A stretch of 64,000 bases of DNA from Bacteroidia bacterium (GTDB lineage Bacteria > Bacteroidota > Bacteroidia > Palsa-965). Below the pieces are notes generated by a model. It searched no databases, was not told where the DNA came from, and worked only from the letters and a program-made list of their open reading frames with translations. The DNA is taken from positions 117,398-181,397 of the forward strand of contig JAKLJE010000005.1 in NCBI GenBank assembly GCA_023151315.1. The letters are read 5' to 3'. Of this stretch, positions 52,901-60,465 are shown piece after piece. Every line of letters starts with the position of its first letter. Position 1 is the first letter of the stretch. The position numbers and the translations under genes are program-made.

Positions 52901-53501
52901 TTTCTTTCTCAGAAAAATTCTTCCACGCTGCAGCGGTAAACGGTTTTACATCATGTTCAATATCTCCTGTCAGCACACGGTGTGTTGTGCCGTTGAATCC
53001 TTCACTTTCAAAAAGCGCAACCAAAGTATCAATAGATTCCGCTTTCTGCGTTTTGCAATTGTACCACGATTTGAAAAGCTGCACGAAAATCCATTGTGTC
53101 CATTTGTAATATTTCGGATCACACGTCTGCACTTCACGGCTCCAGTCAAACGAGAAACCGATTTTATCCAATTGCTCTCTGTAGCGCGCAATATTTTCTT
53201 TCGTAGTATCTGCAGGGTGACGACCGGTCTGAATTGCATATTGCTCAGCCGGCAAGCCGAACGCATCATATCCCATCGGATGCAGAACGTTGTAACCTTT
53301 CAATCGTTTGTAGCGCGCAACAATATCCGACGCAATGTAACCGAGCGGATGTCCAACGTGTAATCCCGCTCCTGAAGGATACGGAAACATATCCAGCACA
53401 TAATATTTCGGCTTATCGCCTCCGTTTTCCGTGCGGTATGTTTGGTTCTCTTTCCAGTACTTCTGCCACTTACGTTCGATGTCGTTGAAATTGTATTCCA
53501 T
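49929..53501 (-). CDS. leuS: Leucyl-tRNA synthetase carrying an in-frame DUF559 nuclease insertion
   Basis: 1190 aa from ATG 53501 ([16 protein letters not shown]); the frame opens at 53513. It charges tRNA-Leu. Residues 38-51 include [13 protein letters not shown] (HIGH motif). The CP1 editing domain follows, then [27 protein letters not shown], and the normal next motif [21 protein letters not shown]. Between them (about 552-746) lies a foreign insert with a DUF559 domain (about 612-726: [36 protein letters not shown]). A short repeat insert sits near residues 500-515. The leucine-specific region (about 832-969) has unusual composition. KMSKS reads KMSKR (970-974). The C-terminal half ends [16 protein letters not shown], normal for Bacteroidota. 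No stop or frameshift, so it is probably functional. Confidence 0.95.
   Translation of the reverse strand: [1190 protein letters not shown]
51280..51305. repeat. Terminal inverted repeat, low-coordinate end of the insert
   Basis: GCCTCACC (51280-51287), three bases, CTCTCC (51291-51296), GAA, GGAGAG (51300-51305). Mirrors the other end of the insert. Confidence 0.75.
51729..51761. repeat. Terminal inverted repeat, high-coordinate end of the insert
   Basis: Perfect 9-bp palindrome CCCCTCTCC-CCC-GGAGAGGGG (51729-51749), then GGTGAGGC at 51754-51761, the reverse complement of the GCCTCACC at the other end. Confidence 0.8.
51750..51832. repeat. Two 32-bp direct repeats, 51 bp apart
   Basis: 51750-51781 and 51801-51832 agree at 30 of 32 bases. 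The 51-bp period is 17 codons, so the leuS frame is kept. Confidence 0.9.
51961..52005. repeat. 45-bp palindromic in-frame insert in leuS
   Basis: AGTTCCGTTGTC (51961-51972) and GACGACGGAACT (51994-52005) pair with one mismatch around a 21-base loop containing GACTGAGCGGAGTCGAAG. It encodes [16 protein letters not shown], which has no place in a normal LeuRS. The loop string resembles a dispersed bacterial repeat I remember (TTCGACTCCGCTCAG type). Confidence 0.72.
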
Positions 53502-53521
53502 GTTTGCGAGCAATTGAAGCG

Positions 53522-53529
53522 CGAATTTA
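53522..53529 (-). promoter_or_regulatory. -7 promoter element, TAAATTCG
   Basis: TAnnTTCG on the minus strand, 20 bases before the leuS ATG at 53501. Confidence 0.45.
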
Positions 53530-53559
53530 CGAGTGTTGAGCGGATAATCCGTTATTTTC

Positions 53560-53710
53560 TATTGGGCGTGTCCCTCATTCTTCGGGTCGGGCTTTCGGCT
53601 TTACTCCTCGTGTACTGCGGGGTATCGCCTCAATCCCTCACGCGAACTTGCCATTACACGGTCTTGTTTGCCTGCTCAATGGACGCCGGTTCTTATCCTG
53701 ATCTCAATTC
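53560..53710 (+). repeat. Candidate dispersed intergenic repeat
   Basis: Between divergent leuS and the 53741 gene. It reads GGGCGTGTCCC, then GGGTCGGGCTTTCGGC, a small ACTCC/GGGGT hairpin, CAATCCCTCACGCG and a GC-rich tail. I remember very similar blocks scattered between genes of many Bacteroidota; that is memory, not a search. It forms an open frame on the + strand (53442-53744) that I do not believe is a gene. Confidence 0.5.
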
Positions 53711-53712
53711 GC

Positions 53713-53720
53713 TATATTTG
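53713..53720 (+). promoter_or_regulatory. -7 promoter element, TATATTTG
   Basis: TAnnTTTG 20 bases before the ATG at 53741. Confidence 0.5.
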
Positions 53721-53740
53721 GTCTGCAAACACCTTTACTC

Positions 53741-56041
53741 ATGAAAAAAATTTTACTGTTTACGTCGCTGGCGTTCCTTTCGCTGACGACAGATGCTCAG
53801 AACCCTTGTACGGAAACGAGTACCGGTTCTGATGGTGCTTATAACGCTACTGTCAATACAACACTGGCAGGAGGCGTTTATAATTACACAACATTCAATA
53901 TCAATTCCGGGGTTACGGTTTCCGTAACCGGAACACAACCTCTTATCATCAAATGTACCGGAGCTGTAACCATTAATGGAATTCTAAACGCAAGCGGAGG
54001 TAATGGTGGGAATGGAGTAACCTTCTCCACTTTTGGTGCGGGAGGAATTGGAGTTGCCGGTGGAGGAAATGGTGGTGATGGAACTTATTCTACATCATTA
54101 GGAGGCATGCTCGCGTCCCCGGGAGCAGGTCCAGGTGGTGTAAATAATCAAGGTAACGGATGGTCCGGTGGCGGTGGTGCCGGCTACAGTGCTGCCGGCT
54201 CTGCGTCCGGTGGCTCAACCGGAGGATTCGGCGGACCAGCTTACGGCAATATTAATATTTCAGGACTTGAAAGCGGATCAGGTGGCGGAGGCGGATCAGG
54301 CGGATACAGTTGCGGTAGCGGCGGTGGCGGTGCCGGCGGCGGATTGATTTACATCTATTCAGCAAGTTCCATTTCCATTGGCGCTGCAGGAAGCATCCGT
54401 GTTAACGGAGGCAACGGCGGTAGCGACGGAGCGGGCAACTGCGGCGGCGGCGGCGGCGGATCAGGCGGATCTATTTTCCTGCGTGCACCATCCATGACGC
54501 ATAACGGAACATTACAGGCTAATGGCGGAAGTGGAGGCGCATCAAACGTTGCCGGTCCACCATACTTCGGCACGGGCGCTACCGGAGCTGCAGGCAGAAT
54601 TCGTTTGGACTATAACGGCTCTCTCAGCGGAAGCGGAACAGCCTCTCCAGCTGTTGGAGCGCACTACACTTTAGCAGCGGTAACAACCACTGCAGTAACA
54701 ACACAGAACGTAACGTGCAACGGCGGCACCGATGGTGCAGCTCTCGCAACTGTAATGACCGGTAATGCGCCATACACGTATTCGTGGTCACCATCAGGTG
54801 GAAACAACACATCTGCTTCCGGACTTACTGCAGGCACATATACATTCCTCGTAACAGATGCGGCAGGATGCACAGCATCTACCACAGTAACAATTACAGA
54901 GCCGCCTGCGTTAATTGCCAATGCCACTGCAACCAACGCGTCGTGTAATGGCAGTAACAATGGAACTGCAACAATTTTGGTTTCTTCAGGCAATGGCCCA
55001 TTCTCTTATTCGTGGTCTCCTTCAGGTGGCAATAATGCTACCGCTACAGGATTAACTGCAGGCACATACACATGCGTTGTGAACAACAGCAGCGGCTGTA
55101 CAACTTCGGCAACGGTTGCTGTTACTGAACCAACTGCAATCAATGCAGTAACCACAGGAAATAACGTTCTGTGTAACGGTGGCAGCGATGGGGCTGTAAG
55201 CGTAAGTGCAAGTGGTGGAACACCGGGCTATACATACTTATGGTTGCCTTCCAACAGCACTTCTGCAACGCTTACAAATGTAACTGCGGGGTGTTATAAC
55301 GTTACCGTAACTGATGCAAACGGATGTTCAATCACACAGAGTGTTTGCGTTACAGAACCAACAGCACTCTCATCAACAACAACAGTAGTGAATCCTTCCT
55401 GCAACGGCGGATGCGACGGATCAGGAACGATTACGGTTACAGGTGGTGTGGCACCATACCAATACACCTGGTGTAATGGAGAAACCACTGCTAACCCGGT
55501 AGCTCTATGTGAAATGCCGTGCACCATTAATGTAACCGACGCAAACGGTTGTGCATTGGTCGACTTTGTAACCATCGTGGCTCCTCCACCTGCGCAGGTA
55601 AATGTGCTCGGTGCAGACACAACCCTGTGTCATCCGGCTACAATCACGGTTTGCGCACCAAATGCAATTACATACCTGTGGAGCGACGGTTCAACATCGG
55701 CTTGCGTTACAACAGATACTTCCGAGTGTTTGTTTGTCCGAATGTCTGATTTCAACGGCTGTATTACCATCGACACAATTTGCATCACGGATGATTTGTG
55801 CCTTGGTATAATAGAAACATCGGGGACTGACTTCAGCATTACTCCTAATCCTGCTGCTGATTTCGTTATCATCACACACGGTCAAAGCAACGCGCAACTT
55901 ACTGTGGTGTACGATGCGCAAGGAAGAATTGTAAAATCGGCAATGTTGAACAACAAAGCTGAGCTGAACGTAAGTGATCTTGCACCGGGAATTTATTCCG
56001 TGAAAGTCGGCGATCAAACATCCCGTTTAGTGATCGAGTAA
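53741..56041 (+). CDS. T9SS-exported glycine-rich and SprB-repeat protein
   Basis: 766 aa. Signal peptide ends TTDAQNP. Residues ~25-100 carry a beta-helix-like opening (GGVYNYTTFNINSGVTV, TINGILNASGGNGGNG). Residues ~85-290 are strongly Gly-rich (GGGGSGGYSCGSGGGGAGGG), probably a disordered or polyglycine-like surface segment. Four to five SprB-type repeats follow (about 305-630: CNGGTDGAALATV, CNGSNNGTATILV, CNGGSDGAVSVSA, CNGGCDGSGTITV), then a PKD-like part and a T9SS sorting domain (FSITPNPAADF to SRLVIE). Probably an adhesin or surface coat protein. Followed by a terminator at 56063. Confidence 0.88.
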   Translation: MKKILLFTSLAFLSLTTDAQNPCTETSTGSDGAYNATVNTTLAGGVYNYTTFNINSGVTVSVTGTQPLIIKCTGAVTINGILNASGGNGGNGVTFSTFGAGGIGVAGGGNGGDGTYSTSLGGMLASPGAGPGGVNNQGNGWSGGGGAGYSAAGSASGGSTGGFGGPAYGNINISGLESGSGGGGGSGGYSCGSGGGGAGGGLIYIYSASSISIGAAGSIRVNGGNGGSDGAGNCGGGGGGSGGSIFLRAPSMTHNGTLQANGGSGGASNVAGPPYFGTGATGAAGRIRLDYNGSLSGSGTASPAVGAHYTLAAVTTTAVTTQNVTCNGGTDGAALATVMTGNAPYTYSWSPSGGNNTSASGLTAGTYTFLVTDAAGCTASTTVTITEPPALIANATATNASCNGSNNGTATILVSSGNGPFSYSWSPSGGNNATATGLTAGTYTCVVNNSSGCTTSATVAVTEPTAINAVTTGNNVLCNGGSDGAVSVSASGGTPGYTYLWLPSNSTSATLTNVTAGCYNVTVTDANGCSITQSVCVTEPTALSSTTTVVNPSCNGGCDGSGTITVTGGVAPYQYTWCNGETTANPVALCEMPCTINVTDANGCALVDFVTIVAPPPAQVNVLGADTTLCHPATITVCAPNAITYLWSDGSTSACVTTDTSECLFVRMSDFNGCITIDTICITDDLCLGIIETSGTDFSITPNPAADFVIITHGQSNAQLTVVYDAQGRIVKSAMLNNKAELNVSDLAPGIYSVKVGDQTSRLVIE

Positions 56042-56062
56042 TATCAATCCACGTTAACACAG

Positions 56063-56100
56063 AAATCCCGGGTGGCAGCAATGCAATCCGGGATTTTTTT
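56063..56100 (+). terminator. Rho-independent terminator
   Basis: AATCCCGG / CCGGGATT stem followed by a T run, after the 53741 gene. Confidence 0.88.
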
Positions 56101-56178
56101 CGGGTTATTAACATCGGTCATCGGAATAACTTTCCGCAATGCGATATGATTTCCCCTCAGCGGAGAATCATCATTTAG

Positions 56179-56186
56179 TAATTTCG
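56179..56186 (+). promoter_or_regulatory. -7 promoter element, TAATTTCG
   Basis: TAnnTTCG variant ending five bases before the ftsX ATG at 56192. Confidence 0.5.
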
Positions 56187-56191
56187 TCCCG

Positions 56192-57070
56192 ATGTCAGAT
56201 TCCAAAATACGTCGCCGCTCAGGTGGTTCCAATGTTACCATTGTCATCAGCATTTCACTGGTATTGGTAATGCTCGGAATCCTCAGTGTTCTCATTCTCA
56301 AAGCCAAAATGGTGGCAGATTATGTGAAAGAAAACATCAACATCACAGTTTTTCTGGATGAGAATTCCAAAGACGTGGATGTTCTGGCTCTTCAGAAATC
56401 CATTGATGCAGAACCGTACCGCCGCAGCACCGTTTACGTTTCCAGAGAAGAAGCTGCGAAGAAACTCACCGAAGATCTCGGAGAAGATTTCATCAAAACT
56501 TTGGGATACAATCCGCTTCAGCCTTCAATCGAAATTTACCTGAACGCAGAATACGCCAACAACGACAGTATCGCCTGGATTGAACAGCAACTGCGGGAAG
56601 ATTCGAGAATCCGTGATGTGATGTACCAGAAAGACATGATCGCGGCCATGAACGAACGCATGGGATCCATCAGTCTGATCATTCTGATTTTCAGCGGCGC
56701 TCTTCTGGTCGTTGCAGTCGGACTCATTTTCAATACTATTCGTCTTTCGATTTACGCGCAGCGATTCCTCATCCGTACCATGAATCTTGTTGGCGCTACT
56801 CAAAGCTTCATACGCCGCCCATTTGTGTGGAAAGGTATACGCAACGGAATTATCGGAGCGCTGATTGCAATTGTGATTACCGTTGGAATTGTGCTTCTTC
56901 TCGACCGCTATTTCCACGATCTCAAACTCATTCAGGTAGCAGACGTGGAAACACTCGGCATTCTCTGTGCGCTGCAGATTCTCCTTGGAATCCTGATCAC
57001 GTGGATCAGCACAGCACTCGCCGTACGCAAGTTTCTGCGTCAGAGCACGGATGCGCTTTACAGTCAGTGA
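56192..57070 (+). CDS. ftsX: Cell-division permease-like protein FtsX
   Basis: 292 aa. One N-terminal membrane helix (ISISLVLVMLGILSVLIL), a periplasmic domain (about 45-155, NITVFLDENSKD and VYVSREEAAKKLTEDLGEDF), then three C-terminal helices with LVGATQSFIRRPFVWKGIRNGIIGA, the FtsX coupling-helix signature. With FtsE it controls peptidoglycan hydrolases at the division site. ftsE is not in the window, as is common in Bacteroidota. First gene of the ftsX-DUF3098-uppP-truB-queA run. Confidence 0.94.
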   Translation: MSDSKIRRRSGGSNVTIVISISLVLVMLGILSVLILKAKMVADYVKENINITVFLDENSKDVDVLALQKSIDAEPYRRSTVYVSREEAAKKLTEDLGEDFIKTLGYNPLQPSIEIYLNAEYANNDSIAWIEQQLREDSRIRDVMYQKDMIAAMNERMGSISLIILIFSGALLVVAVGLIFNTIRLSIYAQRFLIRTMNLVGATQSFIRRPFVWKGIRNGIIGALIAIVITVGIVLLLDRYFHDLKLIQVADVETLGILCALQILLGILITWISTALAVRKFLRQSTDALYSQ

Positions 57071-57190
57071 TCCTTTCACATTCTGTGCTTACAACCGTTA
57101 TTTAGAATATTTAACGTCAACTGTGGTATATATTGGTTCGCCCGTCCGTTTCCTGATCTCCTGCACTGATCACTGAATTAAAGGATTTCC

Positions 57191-57198
57191 TATCTTCG
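57191..57198 (+). promoter_or_regulatory. -7 promoter element, TATCTTCG
   Basis: TAnnTTCG variant ending four bases before the ATG at 57203. Confidence 0.55.
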
Positions 57199-57202
57199 CA
57201 CC

Positions 57203-57490
57203 ATGGCTAAGAAAGTTGTACCCGGGAAAAAAGAATCCGGCGATTCTCAAAAAGAAACTGCTCCGAATAAATTGGCGTTCGACAAGACGAACTATTACAT
57301 CATCCTTGGCGGTGTTGGTTTGCTCGTTCTTGGATACATCCTCATGATTGGAGGCGGTTCCGATGATCCGAATCAGTTCAATCCGGAGATTTTCAGTGCC
57401 CAGCGTATTACCGTTGCTCCTGTTACACTGCTTCTCGGTTTCGCCGTTGTTTTGTACGGCATTATGAAATCACCGAAGAAAGCAGAATAA
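57203..57490 (+). CDS. DUF3098 small membrane protein
   Basis: 95 aa. A charged N-terminus (KKVVPGKKESGDSQ), then LAFDKTNYYIILGGVGLLVLGYILMIGGGSDDPNQFNPEIFSAQRITVAPVTLLLGFAVVLYGIM, two membrane helices around the highly conserved SDDPNxFxxEIFSxxRI loop of DUF3098. It sits between ftsX and uppP, its usual place in Bacteroidota, suggesting an envelope or division role. Function not established. Confidence 0.93.
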   Translation: MAKKVVPGKKESGDSQKETAPNKLAFDKTNYYIILGGVGLLVLGYILMIGGGSDDPNQFNPEIFSAQRITVAPVTLLLGFAVVLYGIMKSPKKAE

Positions 57491-57553
57491 CAATTTCCGA
57501 TTTTCAATTTCTGTACACATCAAAGTATCAGGGTTGAAAACAGAAAATTGAAA

Positions 57554-58357
57554 ATGGAAACAGCTCACGCAATTCTTCTTGCAATCATTGAAGGTCTTAC
57601 CGAATTCCTGCCGGTTTCATCGACAGGTCATATGATCATTGCGTCATCAGGACTCGGAATCGCAGATCTTCCATTCACAAAAACTTTCACAGTGGCCATT
57701 CAGCTCGGAGCAATTCTGGCTGTTGTTGCCTTGTACTGGAAGAAGTTCATCAACTTCAAGGACCCGAAGTTTTATATTAAACTCGCAATCGCAGTTGTAC
57801 CTGCTTTGATCATCGGAAAATTGCTCGACGATTACATCGATGAAAAACTCGGCAATCCTGTTTTCATCGCATTCTCATTGGTAGGCGGCGGAATCATTCT
57901 GCTTTTCATTGACAAATTATTCCGGAATCCGGAAGTAAAAGAAGAAAAAGAAATCAGTTATCCGCGCGCATTCTTCATCGGATGCTGGCAGGTGCTCGCT
58001 GTAATTTTCCCCGGACTGAGTCGCAGCGGCGCAACCATCATTGGCGGTATGCAGCAAAAACTCACACGCGATGTTGCTGCTGAATTCTCGTTCTTCCTTG
58101 CTGTTCCTACAATGCTTGCCGCAACAGGATACAAGCTGCTGAAGCATGTGAAAGATAACGGCATGTTCTCCAAAGATGAATTCTCCATTCTTATGATCGG
58201 AAATATTGTCGCTTTCGTTGTTGCAATACTTGCCATCAAAGTATTCATCGGAATGGTGAAGAAATACGGCTTCCGCATCTGGGGTGTGTACCGCATCATC
58301 GTTGGTGGTCTCGTGTTGTTGATACACTACTTCTTCTTCCCGCTTCAAGTCATTTAA
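57554..58357 (+). CDS. uppP: Undecaprenyl-diphosphate phosphatase
   Basis: 267 aa from ATG 57554 (METAHAILLAIIEG); a TTG two codons earlier is less likely. It recycles the lipid carrier for peptidoglycan and polysaccharide synthesis by hydrolysing undecaprenyl-PP. Motifs: IIEGLTEFLPVSSTGHM near the N-terminus and FPGLSRSGATI in the middle, both active-site segments, with about eight membrane helices. Its TAA stop shares one base with the truB ATG, so the pair is coupled. Confidence 0.96.
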   Translation: METAHAILLAIIEGLTEFLPVSSTGHMIIASSGLGIADLPFTKTFTVAIQLGAILAVVALYWKKFINFKDPKFYIKLAIAVVPALIIGKLLDDYIDEKLGNPVFIAFSLVGGGIILLFIDKLFRNPEVKEEKEISYPRAFFIGCWQVLAVIFPGLSRSGATIIGGMQQKLTRDVAAEFSFFLAVPTMLAATGYKLLKHVKDNGMFSKDEFSILMIGNIVAFVVAILAIKVFIGMVKKYGFRIWGVYRIIVGGLVLLIHYFFFPLQVI

Positions 58358-59079
58358 TGCGACAGTTCGATTTCGCTGCAGGAGAAGTTCTGCTCATCAA
58401 CAAACCTTTGCGTTGGACTTCTTTCGATGCAGTGAACAAGATTCGCTGGCTCATCAAACAGAAAACAGGTGTGCGCATGAAAGTAGGTCACGCCGGTACG
58501 TTGGATCCGCTCGCCACAGGATTGCTCATTATCTGCACCGGAAAGCAAACGAAGAACATCAACGCGTACATGGATCGCGAGAAAGAATACACCGGCACTT
58601 TCGTGATCGGCGCAACTACTCCGTGCTTTGATCTGGAAAAGGAAATTGATACGTGGTTTCCAACGGAACACATCACGCACGAACAAGCGTTGGCTGCAAT
58701 TCCTGCATTCATTGGCGATATCGATCAGGTTCCGCCTGTTTTCTCCGCAATTCGTGTTGACGGAAAGCGCGCGTATCATCATGCCCGAAAAGGAACAGAA
58801 ACGGAAATGCCTCCACGCAGAGTGAATATCCGTGAGTTTGAGCTTACATCATGGACGCCGGGAGTCACTGAAACCGAAGAGCCGCATGCAGTAATCAAAG
58901 CGGAATTTCGTGTCAGCTGCAGCAAGGGAACTTACATTCGCTCACTCGCCCGCGATTTCGGAACAGCATTGAACTCGGGTGCGCATTTGGGCAGTTTGTG
59001 TCGTACTCGTATCGGAGAATTTCACCTGAAAGACGCGATGACGATTGAGGAATTTGAAGCGGAAATCAAACAAAGCTGA
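58357..59079 (+). CDS. truB: tRNA pseudouridine(55) synthase
   Basis: 240 aa, the short form without a large C-terminal extension. It makes pseudouridine 55 in the T loop of tRNAs. Motifs: LLINKPLRWTSFDAVNKIR, the catalytic-Asp segment KVGHAGTLDPLATGLL, YTGTFVIGATTPCFDLE and SCSKGTYIRSLARDFG. The ATG overlaps the uppP stop by one base. Confidence 0.96.
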   Translation: MRQFDFAAGEVLLINKPLRWTSFDAVNKIRWLIKQKTGVRMKVGHAGTLDPLATGLLIICTGKQTKNINAYMDREKEYTGTFVIGATTPCFDLEKEIDTWFPTEHITHEQALAAIPAFIGDIDQVPPVFSAIRVDGKRAYHHARKGTETEMPPRRVNIREFELTSWTPGVTETEEPHAVIKAEFRVSCSKGTYIRSLARDFGTALNSGAHLGSLCRTRIGEFHLKDAMTIEEFEAEIKQS

Positions 59080-59128
59080 AGGGTTTACACCCTCCAAGGG
59101 TCCGAACCCTCCAAGGGCGGTAACCCTT
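59079..59128. repeat. Palindromic repeat cluster between truB and queA
   Basis: Two copies of ACCCTCCAAGGG (59089-59101 and 59106-59118), each able to form a short hairpin. They are enclosed by AAGGGTTTAC and GTAACCCTT, which pair with one bulge. It looks like an intergenic dispersed repeat, and could also act as a transcript end or processing site. Confidence 0.65.
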
Positions 59129-59178
59129 CCATCATCCGATATTTGCTCAAATACTTGACAACCGCCCCCTCAGTGTGT

Positions 59179-59186
59179 TACATTTG
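59179..59186 (+). promoter_or_regulatory. -7 promoter element, TACATTTG
   Basis: TAnnTTTG 93 bases before the queA ATG, giving an unusually long leader for this window. Confidence 0.5.
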
Positions 59187-59206
59187 CGCCCATTCCATTT
59201 GATCAA

Positions 59207-59224
59207 GGCAACCTGTAAGTTGCC
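59207..59224 (+). promoter_or_regulatory. Leader hairpin upstream of queA
   Basis: GGCAAC / GTTGCC with a 6-base loop in the predicted queA leader. It is not a recognisable preQ1 riboswitch; its function is unknown. Confidence 0.35.
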
Positions 59225-59279
59225 CATCTTATCGGAAGGTTCACTAAATCAGCGTTTTGCACGCGCAGCGCTATAAAGA

Positions 59280-60329
59280 ATGAAGCTATCCCAATTCAAG
59301 TTTAATCTCCCGCGGGATCTCGTGGCTGATTATCCGGCGAAAAATCGTGATGAGTCACGTTTGATGGTGGTAAACCGCCAAACAGGTAAAATCGAACACA
59401 AAGTGTTCAAAGACATCCTCAGCTATTTCGATGATGGTGATGTGATGATCCTCAACGACACAAAAGTTTTCCCTGCACGTCTATACGGCAACAAAGAGAA
59501 AACCGGTGCGAAAATCGAAGTGTTCCTGCTTCGCGAATTGAACCGCGAAAGCCGCCTTTGGGATGTTCTCGTTGATCCGGCACGTAAAATCCGTATCGGT
59601 AACAAACTTTACTTCGGAGAAGATGATTCTCTCGTTGCTGAAGTAATCGACAACACTACTTCACGCGGACGTACATTGCGTTTCCTTTTCGACGGACCTT
59701 TCGAAGAATTCAAAGCAACAATCGAATCACTCGGTAACTGTCCGATCCCGAAATACATTCGCCGTCCGTTGCAGCCTGAAGACACTGAGCGTTACCAAAC
59801 GGTGTACGCAAAAGTGGAAGGTGCTGTTGCAGCTCCAACAGCAGGATTGCACTTCAGCCGCGAATTGCTGAAGCGTCTGGAGTTGAAAGGCGTGAACTTC
59901 GGAACACTTACACTTCACGTTGGGCTCGGTTCATTCCGTCCGGTGGAAGTGGAAGATCTGACCAAACACAAAATGGAATCTGAACAGTTGGAGATTCCTC
60001 AATCTTGCGCTGATATTGTGAACGATGCGAAACGCAAGAAGAAGCGTATCGTGGCAATCGGAACAACGTGCATGCGCGCAACAGAAACTTCTGTTTCAAC
60101 CGAAGGAATGCTGAAGCCGTTCAACGGATGGACGAACCGTTTCCTGTTCCCGCCGCATGATTTTGCTATTGCAAATGCAATGGTTACCAACTTCCATGCT
60201 CCGGAATCAACACTTCTGATGATGGTAACTGCTTTCGGCGGATACGATCTGATCATGAAAGCCTACAAAGAAGCAGTAAAAGAAAAGTACCGCTTCCTCA
60301 GCTACGGCGACGCAATGCTGATTCTTTAA
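59280..60329 (+). CDS. queA: S-adenosylmethionine:tRNA ribosyltransferase-isomerase
   Basis: 349 aa, normal length. It makes epoxyqueuosine in tRNA anticodons. Motifs: [79 protein letters not shown] and NMVTNFH-like [21 protein letters not shown]. Its own promoter lies upstream of a hairpin-containing leader; it is separated from truB by a repeat cluster. Confidence 0.96.
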   Translation: MKLSQFKFNLPRDLVADYPAKNRDESRLMVVNRQTGKIEHKVFKDILSYFDDGDVMILNDTKVFPARLYGNKEKTGAKIEVFLLRELNRESRLWDVLVDPARKIRIGNKLYFGEDDSLVAEVIDNTTSRGRTLRFLFDGPFEEFKATIESLGNCPIPKYIRRPLQPEDTERYQTVYAKVEGAVAAPTAGLHFSRELLKRLELKGVNFGTLTLHVGLGSFRPVEVEDLTKHKMESEQLEIPQSCADIVNDAKRKKKRIVAIGTTCMRATETSVSTEGMLKPFNGWTNRFLFPPHDFAIANAMVTNFHAPESTLLMMVTAFGGYDLIMKAYKEAVKEKYRFLSYGDAMLIL

Positions 60330-60361
60330 TCGCGTTGCAGCGTTGCTGCAGTTTCATACAA

Positions 60362-60413
60362 AACACCGGCACTAATCAACACCTGTTGAAACATTTTGCC
60401 GGTGTTTTTTCTT
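60362..60413 (+). terminator. Rho-independent terminator
   Basis: AACACCGGC / GCCGGTGTT stem with a long loop and T run after queA. Confidence 0.85.
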
Positions 60414-60453
60414 TTATACGATTTTCGTCACGTCGGCGAAATTCATTCTTTCC

Positions 60454-60461
60454 TACATTCA
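60454..60461 (+). promoter_or_regulatory. -7 promoter-like element, TACATTCA
   Basis: One mismatch from TAnnTTCG, four bases before the ispD GTG at 60466. The ATG at 60461 is out of frame (Met-Pro-stop). Confidence 0.4.
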
Positions 60462-60465
60462 TGCC

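Noticed and set aside
53442..53744. 100-aa + strand open frame between leuS and the 53741 gene
   Set aside because: It starts inside antisense leuS, covers a probable dispersed repeat and has no family-like sequence; I treat it as non-coding.
59187..59279. preQ1 riboswitch ahead of queA
   Set aside because: There is a hairpin in the 93-base leader, but no preQ1-type C-rich loop plus A-rich tail pseudoknot that I can trace; queA makes, but does not import, queuosine precursors.
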